Shown: in pieces, positions 9,378-18,161 of the stretch
Layout of the letters: every line of letters starts with the position of its first letter
Position numbering within the stretch: position 1 is the stretch's first letter
Assembly (NCBI GenBank): GCA_036268995.1
Contig: DATATB010000072.1
Span: forward strand, 62,001 to 126,000
Length of the DNA: 64,000 nt
DNA from: DATATB01 sp036268995
Lineage (GTDB): Bacteria; Planctomycetota; Planctomycetia; Pirellulales; PNKZ01
Direction of reading: 5' to 3'
Program-made: the position numbers and the translations under genes
The notes under the pieces: generated by a model
The model's input: only the letters and a program-made list of their open reading frames with translations
Told to the model about the DNA's origin: nothing
The model's database searches: none

Positions 9378-9911
9378 TTACGGTCCGATGGAACCGGGAT
9401 TGGCGGCCAGGAAGTCGCGAGGGCCGCGTGTCGTGTAATACGGATAGGTGATGGCACCCGTGGGTGGACCCGAGTTGGCCGGCACGAATCTGTTCGCACA
9501 AATCGAACGGCCCTGCCCGCCGATCGGCTGGCCGCCATAGCCGGGCTGTCCACAGTAGCCGCCCGGGCCGCAATTGCCCTGGGCACAATTGCCCTGCCCG
9601 CAGTTGCCTTGCGGCCCATACGATGCCTGCTGCCCATAGTATCCGGGCGGAGGTCCGCCCTGGGTGCAATCGCAATCACAACACGACGGGTGCCTGGGGC
9701 CGCTGTTGTATCCGCAAGCCGGACCGCAACCGCCGCCGCAGGGTCCGCACGCCGGCCCACAGGGGCCACAGCCTGAACCACAGCCTGAACCGCAGCCGCC
9801 GGGGCCGATGGGGTAGCCGCGCGGACAGCAGAAGAGCTTATCGAACAGACAGCATCCTGTGCTCGATAAGGCGATCGTCGTCAACAGCACGGCTAGGCAA
9901 ATGCGTTTCAT
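9378..9911 (-). CDS. Small Cys/Gly-rich lipoprotein
   Basis: 177-residue protein starting at ATG 9911 behind an AGGAAC ribosome site. A short signal peptide ends in ALSSTGC, a lipobox-like site giving N-terminal Cys20. The mature part holds about 20 cysteines, mainly in repeats of the type GC-G-S/P separated by one to three residues, then NCGQGNCAQGNC and Gly/Gln/Tyr-rich stretches. There is no recognisable enzymatic domain. It could be a disulfide-linked cell-envelope protein or a metal-binding protein. Cysteine-rich small lipoproteins are common in planctomycetes, whose cell surface proteins are rich in disulfides. It converges with the copper-monooxygenase-like gene. Function unknown. Confidence 0.7.
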   Translation of the reverse strand: MKRICLAVLLTTIALSSTGCCLFDKLFCCPRGYPIGPGGCGSGCGSGCGPCGPACGPCGGGCGPACGYNSGPRHPSCCDCDCTQGGPPPGYYGQQASYGPQGNCGQGNCAQGNCGPGGYCGQPGYGGQPIGGQGRSICANRFVPANSGPPTGAITYPYYTTRGPRDFLAANPGSIGP

Positions 9912-10234
9912 GATGGCGGAAGTTCCTTTCGCGTCCGTTTCGCGCCGCGGCCGAACCGCGACGAGTTGCTGACCCTGCTTATCGACTGTCGAAACTCCTA
10001 AAATTGAGACAATCGGCACAATCTGCACGACCGGCCCCGCTGGTTTCATCGGCGTTGGGCAATCGCCGGGTTTTTGCCGGCCGCCGTGGTCGTGGTAACA
10101 AACGGAATAGATTGCCAGTCGACCGGCCGGCCCCCCCCGGATTGTCCCGGGCCGGTGCTTGCGTTTCGTGCGCTAGCATGATCTTCTAAAGGCTGCGCTA
10201 GACGGCTTATTAACGTGGTGTTACCGTTTGACTA
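9912..10234. other. Intergenic stretch between divergent genes
   Basis: This 323-bp gap separates the leftward lipoprotein gene from the rightward phosphoesterase gene and must carry both promoters. It includes a run of eight C near 10130 and short GC-rich inverted repeats. I see no further gene or RNA. Confidence 0.4.
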
Positions 10235-11113
10235 ATGGCCATCAGCACCGACCAAGTCCGCTCGGTCGTCGACTGTTATCAGGCGGCGGCGAAAGCCAAT
10301 TACGATACGCCCGGTCGGGTGGGCAATGTCGTCGACCTCACGGCCGAGATGGCCGATGAGTGCATGGTCACCGGCGACCTGCACGGCCACACCGGCAACT
10401 TCGAGTCCATCTGCCGCGTGGCGGATCTCGGCCGCTTTCCGCGGCGGCACCTGGTGCTGCAAGAGGTCTGCCACGGCGGCCCCACGTTTGACAACGGCGG
10501 CTGCAAGTCGTTTCGCATGCTCGAGCAAGTCGCGCGGCTCAAGAGCGAGCATCCCGCGCGCGTCCACTTCCTGCTCAGCAATCACGAACTGGCCGAACTG
10601 ACCGACTATCCCATCCTCAAAGCCAAGCGGATGCTCAATCTGTCGTTCCGGCTGGGCTTGCAGGAAGAATACGGCGACGCGGCCGACCAGGTGCGCGAGG
10701 CCTTTTGCCAGTTCATCATCAGCTGTCCCTTGGCCGTGCGGCTGGCCAGCGGCGCATTCATCAGCCACAGCCTGCCCGAGCATCTCGATCGGCACAGTTT
10801 CGATCGCACGGTATTCGACCGGCCCTACGAGGACGACGACTTGCGCGAGCACGGCGCGGTCTTCGACCTGGTTTGGGGCCGCGACCATCGGCCAGACAAC
10901 GCGCATGCGTTTGCCGGCCTGGTGGGGGCCAAACTGCTGGTACACGGGCACGAGCCCTGTCGCGAAGGTTATAGCACGCCCAACGACACACAATTGATCG
11001 TCGACTGTTGCGGCGAAAACGCCTGCTATGTCATGCTGCCGGTCGATCGCCCGATCACGCACGCCGAGGCCGTCGCCCGCGTCGCGCGCCTCACCCCGCC
11101 ACCGGCCGAATAA
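10235..11113 (+). CDS. Calcineurin-like metallophosphoesterase with degenerate second motif
   Basis: 292-residue cytoplasmic protein of the metallophosphatase superfamily. Motif I is GDLHGHTGNF (about residues 47-56), the NHE motif is in LLSNHELAEL (about 111-120), and a late LLVHGHEP block gives the final metal-binding histidines. The second motif, normally GDxxDRG, reads LQEVCHGGP here (about 74-82), so the bridging aspartate appears to be replaced by glutamate. It might be a phosphatase acting on a small phosphoester or protein, or a catalytically altered member. ATG 10235 has no strong ribosome site, so the start is uncertain. It is transcribed alone, followed by a repeat-rich gap. Confidence 0.75.
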   Translation: MAISTDQVRSVVDCYQAAAKANYDTPGRVGNVVDLTAEMADECMVTGDLHGHTGNFESICRVADLGRFPRRHLVLQEVCHGGPTFDNGGCKSFRMLEQVARLKSEHPARVHFLLSNHELAELTDYPILKAKRMLNLSFRLGLQEEYGDAADQVREAFCQFIISCPLAVRLASGAFISHSLPEHLDRHSFDRTVFDRPYEDDDLREHGAVFDLVWGRDHRPDNAHAFAGLVGAKLLVHGHEPCREGYSTPNDTQLIVDCCGENACYVMLPVDRPITHAEAVARVARLTPPPAE

Positions 11114-11467
11114 GCATCTTGCCGTATCTCGCCGAGCGCAGCGAAGCGTGCCAAACCCTTCTCCCCCTGGGAGAAGATGGCCGAAGGCCAGATGAGGGCG
11201 ATCGCACGCTCGATTCAGAAACAAGCCGCATCGCTCGCCGGCGGCCGATTGCCAGCGAGCGCCAAAGAACTCCGGTCGCTGACGCTCCCGGCTCGCCAGG
11301 CAGGCTGACGCTCCCGGCTCGCCAGGCAAATAGGCGCTCCCAACCGGCCGCTCGCCGGCTCGGGCGACCGGTATTCATCTTGGCTTGACCCGCGTGCGTC
11401 TGCTACAAGCTTGTGCCGCGATTGCCGCGGATGCTAGCAGTGACGCGTTCACGGACGAACTTCACCT
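11114..11467. other. Repeat-bearing intergenic stretch
   Basis: No gene is visible. The stretch holds a hairpin repeat at 11153-11199 (CTTCTCC and GGAGAAG arms, then a GGCCGAAGGCC palindrome) and the 28-base repeat and its partial tandem copy at 11270-11323. Confidence 0.5.
11270..11323 (-). repeat. 28-base dispersed repeat, one full and one partial copy
   Basis: On the minus strand 11297-11270 reads GGCGAGCCGGGAGC then GTCAGCGACCGGAG. A second copy lacking the last bases lies at 11303-11323. The same unit, with one or two changes, occurs on the plus strand at 43737-43764 and 57645-57672. Confidence 0.75.
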
Positions 11468-13462
11468 ATGAAGAACTTCAGCAGGGCCTTGCGGCTGGCG
11501 CTGCGCTATCGTTGGACGTTCGCCGCGTCGATTGCTTGCGCCCTGATGATTGCGGTCCTGTGGGGCGGCAACATCGGCACGGTCTATCCGGTCGTGGAAG
11601 TGGCCTTTCAAGGCCAGTCGCTGCACGAGTGGACCCAAGTCCGCATTCGCGATGCCCGCGCTCGCTCGGCTGCCATCGAGGCGCAACTGGCCGCGCTGCA
11701 ATCCCCGCCGGCCGGTGAAGCCAGCCAGGGCCCGCCGGCCGCCGGCCGCCAGGAGCTCGAGCGGCAACTGGCTGCCAGCCAGCATACGGCCGCGATGTAC
11801 GGCTGGTTGAAGCAAAACCTGGTCGAGCCCTACCTGCCCGACGATGCCTTCGGCACGCTGGTCATCATCGTCGGCATTCTGCTGCTGGGCACGCTGGTCA
11901 AAAGCGGCTTCATGGTCTGGCACGCGGTCCTGGTCAATCGGCTGGCCCAACTGGCTGCGCTGCAGTTGCGCAATATCTTCTATCGCCGTACGCTGGCCAT
12001 GGAAATCGCGCGGTTCGGCAATGAAGGCACCGCCGACCTGATGAACCGCTTCACCAGCGACATGGAGAGCCTGGCGGCCGGCATGAACGAACTGTTCGGC
12101 AAGCTGGTGCGCGAGCCGTTGAAGATGTTCGCCTGCCTGCTGGGCGCCGCGCTGGTCTGTTGGCGCCTGCTGTTCATTTCGCTCGTGATTGCGCCGCTGG
12201 CCATGCTGCTGATTCGCTGGCTGGCCAAGGCGATCAAGCGCGCCAATCGCCGCGCGATGGAAGAAATGTCGCAGATGTACAACACGCTGGAAGAAACGTT
12301 CCAGGGCGTAAAGGTCGTCAAGGCCTTCACCATGGAACGGCTCGAGCGCCGCCGCTTCCACCTGAACAGCAAGCAGTATTTCTTCAAGTCGCTGCGCATC
12401 GCCCGTTACGACTCTCTCACTCGGCCGCTGGTCGAACTGCTGGGCGTGCTGACCATCGCCGTGGCGCTGCTGGCCGGCGCATACCTGACCATCAACCGCG
12501 AGACCCACCTGCTGGGCATTCGGATTTGCGAAGAGCCGCTGTCGCTGAGCAAGCTGTTTTTGTTCTACGGCCTGCTGGCCGGCATGAGCGACCCGGCCCG
12601 CAAGCTCTCGGAGGTATTTAGCCGCATTCAGCGGGGATCGGCCGCGGCGGATCGCATCTATCAATTGATCGATCGCGTGCCGCAGATTGTCGACCCGCCG
12701 CAACCGGCGGCCATCGGCCGGCATTGCCGCGACCTGGTTTTCGATGCCGTCCAGTTTCATTACCACGCCAGCCATCGGGTGCTCGAAGATGTCTCGCTGC
12801 ACATCCCCTTTGGCGAAACCATCGCCATCGTTGGACCCAACGGCTGCGGCAAGAGCACGCTGGTGAATTTGATTCTCCGCTTTTTCGATCCGATCGGCGG
12901 CTCCGTGCGGCTGGACGGCGTCGACATTCGCCACGGCCGCCTGAACGATTTACGCCGGCAGATCGGCCTGGTCACGCAGGAGACGCTGCTGTTCGACGAC
13001 ACGGTCTTCAATAACATCCGCTACGGCTCGACCTGGGCACCGCCCGAAAAGGTCTACGAAGCGGCCCAGCAGGCGCTGGCGCATCGGTTTATCGAAGAAC
13101 GGCTGGAACACGGCTACCAGACGGTGGTCGGGCCCAAGGGCGCCCGGCTCTCGGGCGGCCAGCGGCAGCGCATCGCTTTGGCTCGGGCCATTCTGCGCGA
13201 CCCGGCCATCCTGATCCTCGACGAGGCCACGAGCCAGGTGGACCTGGAAAGTGAACAGGCTATCCATCGCGTGCTCGAGCAATTCATTCGCGGCCGCACG
13301 ACGGTCATGATCAGCCACCGCATGAGCACGCTGAGCCTGGCCGACCGGATCGTGGTCATGAACGCCGGCCGCATCCTGGATGTCGGCTCGCACGAGCAGC
13401 TCTTGCGGCGTTGCGAACTCTACGGCCGGCTGCACGATATCCAGTTCAAAGAGATCGCCTGA
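11468..13462 (+). CDS. MsbA-type ABC exporter (fused permease and ATPase)
   Basis: 664-residue half-transporter. An N-terminal transmembrane domain (to about residue 375) is unusual in having a long, partly Ala/Gln-rich extracytoplasmic insert between the first two helices (about residues 45-125). The ATPase domain has Walker A GPNGCGKST near residue 455, Q-loop VTQETLLFDD, signature LSGGQRQRIALARAI, Walker B ILILDEAT and the switch histidine in MISHRMSTL. The family exports lipids, lipid A precursors, peptides or drugs as a homodimer; with LpxB and LptF/G genes nearby, lipid A-core export is a reasonable guess but not proved. ATG 11468 was kept because the coding sequence begins with a basic stretch before helix 1. 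Confidence 0.9.
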   Translation: MKNFSRALRLALRYRWTFAASIACALMIAVLWGGNIGTVYPVVEVAFQGQSLHEWTQVRIRDARARSAAIEAQLAALQSPPAGEASQGPPAAGRQELERQLAASQHTAAMYGWLKQNLVEPYLPDDAFGTLVIIVGILLLGTLVKSGFMVWHAVLVNRLAQLAALQLRNIFYRRTLAMEIARFGNEGTADLMNRFTSDMESLAAGMNELFGKLVREPLKMFACLLGAALVCWRLLFISLVIAPLAMLLIRWLAKAIKRANRRAMEEMSQMYNTLEETFQGVKVVKAFTMERLERRRFHLNSKQYFFKSLRIARYDSLTRPLVELLGVLTIAVALLAGAYLTINRETHLLGIRICEEPLSLSKLFLFYGLLAGMSDPARKLSEVFSRIQRGSAAADRIYQLIDRVPQIVDPPQPAAIGRHCRDLVFDAVQFHYHASHRVLEDVSLHIPFGETIAIVGPNGCGKSTLVNLILRFFDPIGGSVRLDGVDIRHGRLNDLRRQIGLVTQETLLFDDTVFNNIRYGSTWAPPEKVYEAAQQALAHRFIEERLEHGYQTVVGPKGARLSGGQRQRIALARAILRDPAILILDEATSQVDLESEQAIHRVLEQFIRGRTTVMISHRMSTLSLADRIVVMNAGRILDVGSHEQLLRRCELYGRLHDIQFKEIA

Positions 13463-13465
13463 GCT

Positions 13466-13504
13466 GTGGTCCGTTGTCCGTTGTCCGTGGTCAGTGGTCC
13501 GTTG
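13466..13504. repeat. TTGTCCG tract shared with 41710-41732
   Basis: Positions 13480-13502 are identical over 23 bases to 41710-41732. Around this core the unit TCCGTTG is repeated in tandem. At the other locus the core is half of an inverted repeat. Confidence 0.65.
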
Positions 13505-13899
13505 CGCCGCTGCGCCAGTTCACGGGCGGCGTCTGGGCCGGCAAAGTCGCCGCAACCCGCAGCCGCCGAGTGCACGCTGCCGGTAAATATCTGCTGCCGC
13601 CGGCCGCCGGGTCACCACTTTTCAATTGCGGCATCGGGTTTGCGTATTGCCGGGCTCGAACAAGAGACGCCTGCCACCGCCGCGCGACGTTTTCCAACGT
13701 CTGAACAAGCGCGTGGGGCCGGAAGAGAAGAGGGACGAGGCCCGCCATGCAAAACCGCGATAAACAGCCGCAAACGAGCCGTTTATCGCTCCGGACGGCA
13801 CTCGTGCCGGCCGGTTTCTGGGCCTCGTCGGCAAGCCTGCAGGACGAGCCGGCACAGGAGGGAACAGACCTGTGCCGGCTTCATCCTGTTGCAAAATGC

Positions 13900-13935
13900 T
13901 GTATCGTTATCGAACACTTGTAGCGAAACGATACA
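13900..13935. promoter_or_regulatory. Perfect 9-bp inverted repeat, candidate operator
   Basis: TGTATCGTT at 13900-13908 and AACGATACA at 13927-13935 are perfect complements separated by 18 bases, about 170 bp upstream of the DUF1549 gene. It could be a regulator site or a transcript hairpin. Confidence 0.35.
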
Positions 13936-14104
13936 CCCTGGTGTAGCCTTGCCTACTGGGGATCAGCAGTCGAAAAGACGTCGGGCCAAATTTGACCGAA
14001 GCCGAAGCCAAACGCGGACTTGGTTTTCGTTTGACTGCCGCTGGCAATCACTTAATATGACGATTCACTGCCTAGTTCGCTCGCTGCCAAGGGAGGGGTC
14101 CGCC

Positions 14105-15853
14105 ATGTCGTTGATCGTTCGAAGGTTTTTCGCTGCGCGCCAGTTTGCACTGGCACTGGCCTTGGCCTTTGCAGGGCTCTGCGGTTTGGCCGCCGCTCCG
14201 CAGGCGTTTGCGCAACAGTTGGCCGATAGCGGTGGAACCAGCGGCGATGCGAAAAGCGGCAAGTCAGACTCGCTAGCCAATACCGGCAGCGGTGTGTCAG
14301 AGCAGGACATCATCGACTATATCAACGCCCAGATTCGGGCCGGTTGGAAAGATGCCGAAATCAGCCCTTCGATGAAGGCGACGGAGAATGAATGGTGCCG
14401 CCGCGTGTTTCTCGACGTGCTCGGCCGCCTGCCGCGAGTCGACGAGTTGAAGCAGTTCCTGACCACGCCGGGCAACAAGAAGGCTAAGCTCCTTGATCGC
14501 TTGTTGGAAAGCGACCAATACGTCGAGGAGTATGCTCGCAACTGGACCACGATCTGGACGAACCTGCTGATCGGCCGTCCGCCGGCCCGCCGCGAAAATC
14601 GCGACATGACCAATCGCGACGGCATGCAGCAGTTCTTGCGTCGCTCGTTTCTGACCAATAAGCCCTACGACCAGATGGTCTACGAAATCGTCAGCGCCAC
14701 CGGCAACACCAAGCCAGGCGAACCCAGCTACAACGGCGCGACGAACTTCCTGGTCAACAAGCTGCAAGAGAACGCCACCGAGGCCACGAGCAAGACGGCC
14801 AAGTACTTCCTGGGCTTGCAGGTGCAGTGCACGCAGTGCCACAACCATCCGTTCAATGACTGGAAGCAGGACCAGTTCTGGAGCATGAACGCGTTCTTCC
14901 GGCAGACGGGGGCCCAGGCCTCGCGCATTGGCCGCGAGATCGACAACACCGTGCTCTCGAATCACGATTTCGGCGGCGAGGGCAACACGCCCAAGGAAGC
15001 CGAAATCTACTTCGAGCTGCGCAACGGCCAGATGCAAGTGGCCTATCCCACGTTCGTCGACGGCACGCGCATCAATCCCAGCGGCTATGTGGGCGAAGTC
15101 GATCGCCGCGCCGAGCTGGGCAAGCTGATGATCAAGAGCGAATTCCTGGGCAAGGCCATCGCCAACCGCATGTGGGCCCACTTCCTCGGCTACGGCTTCA
15201 CCAAGCCCGTCGACGACCTCGGCCCGCACAACCAGGCCTCGCATCCCGAGCTGCTGGAGCGGCTGGGCAAAGAGTTCTCGACCCACGGCCACGACCTCAA
15301 GAAGCTGATCCGCTGGATCGCTTTGAGCGACGCCTACGGGTTGTCGAGCAAGGCCAACGCCCGCAACGCGAAGGACGATCCGACGCTGGGCGAAAAGCCC
15401 AAGTTCAGCCACTTCTACCTGCGGATGATGCAGGCCGAAGATCTGTACGAATCGCTGTTGGTGATCACCAAGGCCGACGAGGCCAAGAGCTACGAAGAGC
15501 GCGAACGCACGAAAGGCGCGTGGCTGCAACAGTTCACCCTGACGTTCGGCAACGACGAAGGGGACGAAGCCACGACCTTCAACGGCACGATCCCTCAGAC
15601 CTTGATGATGATGAATGGCGAAATGGTCAAGGACGCCACCAGCGACAAGGTGATGAATATGCTCGTTGGCGACGCCGGGCCTTCGCAGGCGGTCGAGTAT
15701 TTGTACCTGGCGGCCCTGGCCCGCCGGCCGTCGGGCAATGAGGTGGGTCTGGCTATGGATATGGTCAGCTCGCGCGGGGCGGCGGTGATGACCGGCTATC
15801 AGGATCTGTGGTGGGCACTACTGAACTCCAACGAGTTCATTTTCAATCACTAG
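14105..15853 (+). CDS. Exported DUF1549/DUF1553 protein
   Basis: 582-residue exported protein of the DUF1549 plus DUF1553 type that is expanded in planctomycetes. ATG 14105 is preceded by a strong GGGAGGGG site (14091-14098) and opens a signal peptide (FALALALAFAGLCGLAAAPQAFA). DUF1549 covers about residues 60-260 and ends in C242-T-Q-C245-H246, a heme c-type motif followed by NHPFNDWKQDQFW. DUF1553 covers about 330-570 and contains GKAIANRMWAHFLGYGF and LGPHNQASHPELLE. It is followed after 69 bp by the DUF1501 gene, its usual partner. The pair is thought to act outside the cytoplasm; the reaction is not known. Confidence 0.9.
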   Translation: MSLIVRRFFAARQFALALALAFAGLCGLAAAPQAFAQQLADSGGTSGDAKSGKSDSLANTGSGVSEQDIIDYINAQIRAGWKDAEISPSMKATENEWCRRVFLDVLGRLPRVDELKQFLTTPGNKKAKLLDRLLESDQYVEEYARNWTTIWTNLLIGRPPARRENRDMTNRDGMQQFLRRSFLTNKPYDQMVYEIVSATGNTKPGEPSYNGATNFLVNKLQENATEATSKTAKYFLGLQVQCTQCHNHPFNDWKQDQFWSMNAFFRQTGAQASRIGREIDNTVLSNHDFGGEGNTPKEAEIYFELRNGQMQVAYPTFVDGTRINPSGYVGEVDRRAELGKLMIKSEFLGKAIANRMWAHFLGYGFTKPVDDLGPHNQASHPELLERLGKEFSTHGHDLKKLIRWIALSDAYGLSSKANARNAKDDPTLGEKPKFSHFYLRMMQAEDLYESLLVITKADEAKSYEERERTKGAWLQQFTLTFGNDEGDEATTFNGTIPQTLMMMNGEMVKDATSDKVMNMLVGDAGPSQAVEYLYLAALARRPSGNEVGLAMDMVSSRGAAVMTGYQDLWWALLNSNEFIFNH

Positions 15854-15922
15854 ACTCGTCAGCGCGTTTTCAAAACCAAGCAAGCAACATGCGGCTCAAC
15901 TAACAAGCAGGGAGAAAGTGCA

Positions 15923-17239
15923 ATGTCCTACGAGACCCCACGCGGCATGAACCGGCGCCATTTCATGGAGCACATGGCTACCGCGGCCGCGCTCACGGTT
16001 CCCGCGGCCAGCATGTTTACCAACGCCCTTCGCGCCGGCGCGGCGGATATGCAGAAGCGGCACAAGGCCGCGATCCTGCTGTACATGAGCTCCGGTCCGG
16101 CCACGATCGATATCTGGGACCTCAAGCCGGGCGCTCCCACCGGCGGCGAGTTCAAGCCTATCGACACCACCGCCAGCGGCGTGCAGATCACCGAGCACAT
16201 GCCGCTGATGGCCCAGCAGATGAAGCACATGGCCATCGTGCGTTCGATGAGCACCCGCGAGGCCGACCACGCCCGCGGCCGCTACTACATGCACACGGGC
16301 TACGTGCCCAATCCCACGGTGGATTATCCCAGCTACGGCGCCGTGATCAGCCACGAGCTGTCAAGCCAGAGCCACGGTCTCGAAATTCCGCCGTTCGTGT
16401 CGATCGGCGGCGCCAGCGAAGGGCCCGGCTTCCTGGGCATGAGCTACGCCCCCTTTGTCGTCGATTCCAATGGCGACGTCCGCAACTTGGACCTGTCGAT
16501 GGACGTCGGCCGGCTCCAACAGCGGATGACCATGCTCTCGGAGTTGGAGCGCAATTTCGCCAGCCAGCGGCGCGGCGATGCGGCCACCGACCATGCCAAG
16601 GTGCTGGATAGCACGGTCAACCTGATGACCAGCAAGCAGATGGCTGCTTTCAAGATCACGGGCGAGCCGGCCAAGATTCTCGAGCGCTACGGGGTCAATG
16701 CTCCCGCCGGCGGCGGTGCTCGCGGCGGCATGGCCCGCAACACGACCTTCGGCAAGAGCTGCTTGATGGCCCGCCGGCTGGTCGAGCAGGGCGTGCCGTT
16801 TGTCGAAGTCGACATGGGCGGCTGGGACGACCACCAGAACGTGTTCACCAACCTCAAGCAGCGCCTGCCCGCCTTGGACCAGGGCATGAGTGCGTTGGTC
16901 GAAGACCTCAACGAGCGCGGCATGCTGCAAGATACGGCCATCATTTGGATGGGCGACTTCGGCCGCACCCCGCGCATCAACGGCCGGGCCGGCCGCGATC
17001 ACTGGGCCCGCAGTTGGAGCTGCGTGGTCGGTGGCGGCGGCATCAAGGGCGGCCAGGCCGTCGGCAAGACCAACTCCGATGGCACCATGGTCGAGAGCGA
17101 GCCCTACACCTCGCAAGATCTCATGGCCTCGGTGCTCAAGGGCCTCGGCATCTCGCTGGAAACCGTGTTCACCAGCAAGAACAACCGCCCCATGAAGATC
17201 GCCAACAGCGGCCGCGTGATCAAGGAACTCTTCGCCTAA
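15923..17239 (+). CDS. DUF1501 protein (sulfatase-like fold), Tat-type signal
   Basis: 438-residue protein of the DUF1501 family, which adopts an alkaline phosphatase/sulfatase-like fold. The N-terminus MNRRHFMEHMATAAALTVPAASMF (from the second methionine) resembles a Tat signal. Family blocks include YMSSGPATIDIWDLKPG, VRSMSTREADHARGRYYMHTGY, SFVSIGG-like segments, VDMGGWDDHQN and GDFGRTPRINGRAGRDHW, which hold the candidate metal-binding Asp and His residues. It has a good AGGGAGAAAG ribosome site and lies 69 bp after the DUF1549/1553 gene, so the two form an operon ended by the terminator at 17275. Substrate unknown. Confidence 0.9.
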   Translation: MSYETPRGMNRRHFMEHMATAAALTVPAASMFTNALRAGAADMQKRHKAAILLYMSSGPATIDIWDLKPGAPTGGEFKPIDTTASGVQITEHMPLMAQQMKHMAIVRSMSTREADHARGRYYMHTGYVPNPTVDYPSYGAVISHELSSQSHGLEIPPFVSIGGASEGPGFLGMSYAPFVVDSNGDVRNLDLSMDVGRLQQRMTMLSELERNFASQRRGDAATDHAKVLDSTVNLMTSKQMAAFKITGEPAKILERYGVNAPAGGGARGGMARNTTFGKSCLMARRLVEQGVPFVEVDMGGWDDHQNVFTNLKQRLPALDQGMSALVEDLNERGMLQDTAIIWMGDFGRTPRINGRAGRDHWARSWSCVVGGGGIKGGQAVGKTNSDGTMVESEPYTSQDLMASVLKGLGISLETVFTSKNNRPMKIANSGRVIKELFA

Positions 17240-17274
17240 TCACCGCTGTCACAAGTTGCGAATCGCGTATCGCG

Positions 17275-17317
17275 AACCGGCCGAGCCCCAAAATAGGCTC
17301 GGCCGGTTCTTTTTTTT
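17275..17317 (+). terminator. Rho-independent terminator
   Basis: A perfect 13-bp stem (AACCGGCCGAGCC at 17275-17287, GGCTCGGCCGGTT at 17296-17308) with an 8-base loop is followed by CT and a run of seven T. It ends the DUF1549/DUF1501 operon and sits before the convergent hydrolase gene. Confidence 0.92.
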
Positions 17318-17360
17318 GATAAAGCAAAGAACGTCGCGACTCGGCAGGCGGATCCCAGCC

Positions 17361-18158
17361 TTAATACAGCGAGACGCGCGTGCCATTGGCAAACGTCCAG
17401 GCCGGTTGGGCCTGGCGCTGCTCGTGGTTCAAGATCCAGCGCTGCTCGGGCCGCAGCAGAGCGGTCCGCACGAACATGCCGGGCGAGACCCGCGCCGGCG
17501 GCAAAGGCGACGGAAGGTCGAGTCCGGCAGTCAGCATGATTTGCCAGGCACGCGCGGCATGACGCAACCGGACGTGCAGCGGGTCTAGTCCGTACCAGGC
17601 TGCCACCGGCTCGACGACCGGAATCTGCCGCTCGGCGGCCAACTCGCGGACGAGGCCGTCCAGCTCGCAGGACCGCCGGACGGCGGCCTCGAAGGGCACC
17701 TCGCAGCCCGGAAACATGAGACGCACCATGAGTTGGTAGCCGCCGGGCGTGACGCGTGGCAAGTTGCACAGCGGCAGGCCGGTGACCGTGACCTGCGCAC
17801 CGTGCTGCTGGAGTCGATCAAAACAGGTCGCCACCCACTGGGCAATTTGTTTTGGGTCGGCGCCGTAGAACAGGTCGTTGCCGATGTCGGTTACCAGTGC
17901 CCGAGCCGGTAGCGGCGGCCGCTCGGCCAAGGCGGGCCATAGTCCGCACTGGATCGTGCCCGGCAACGAGCGGATCAGCACGCGGCTGGTGTTGCCGTAC
18001 GAGCGTCCATGTCCGGCGGCGACCAGAATATCGAGCGGCTCGTTCCACAATTGCGCGGCCGTTTGCAGCACCAAGGCCAGGCCGCGCGTGAGATTGCTGG
18101 CTCCCAACAAAATCAATCGCCGCGAAGGCAGCGGAAGAGCAACCGTGGATGCCGGCAC
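17361..18158 (-). CDS. SGNH/GDSL-like hydrolase
   Basis: 265-residue protein with the blocks of the SGNH hydrolase fold: ILLGASNLTRG near the N-terminus (candidate nucleophile Ser21), TDIGNDLFYG in the middle (the GxND oxyanion block), and YGLDPLHVR towards the C-terminus (candidate catalytic Asp and His). No signal peptide is evident. The substrate may be an ester of a lipid, sugar or acyl group. It follows the M50 protease gene by only 3 bp on the same strand and so is probably translated from the same message. The initial GDS is replaced by GAS, a variation seen in divergent members. Confidence 0.7.
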   Translation of the reverse strand: MPASTVALPLPSRRLILLGASNLTRGLALVLQTAAQLWNEPLDILVAAGHGRSYGNTSRVLIRSLPGTIQCGLWPALAERPPLPARALVTDIGNDLFYGADPKQIAQWVATCFDRLQQHGAQVTVTGLPLCNLPRVTPGGYQLMVRLMFPGCEVPFEAAVRRSCELDGLVRELAAERQIPVVEPVAAWYGLDPLHVRLRHAARAWQIMLTAGLDLPSPLPPARVSPGMFVRTALLRPEQRWILNHEQRQAQPAWTFANGTRVSLY

Positions 18159-18161
18159 CGT

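Larger units (their letters stand above)
13463..14104. other. Long intergenic region with several inverted repeats
   Basis: This 642-bp gap starts with a tandem tract of the unit TTGTCCG (13466-13504) and holds perfect inverted repeats: arms GCCGGCACAG and CTGTGCCGGC at 13848-13879, CGATAAAC with GTTTATCG near 13758-13790, and TGTATCGTT with AACGATACA at 13900-13935. An open frame runs through it into the DUF1549 gene, but that gene's signal peptide and ribosome site lie at the far end, so I treat this as non-coding. Confidence 0.6.

Noticed and set aside
13466..14104. Upstream extension of the DUF1549 gene
   Set aside because: The frame stays open by chance through repeats; the signal peptide and strong ribosome site are at 14105.
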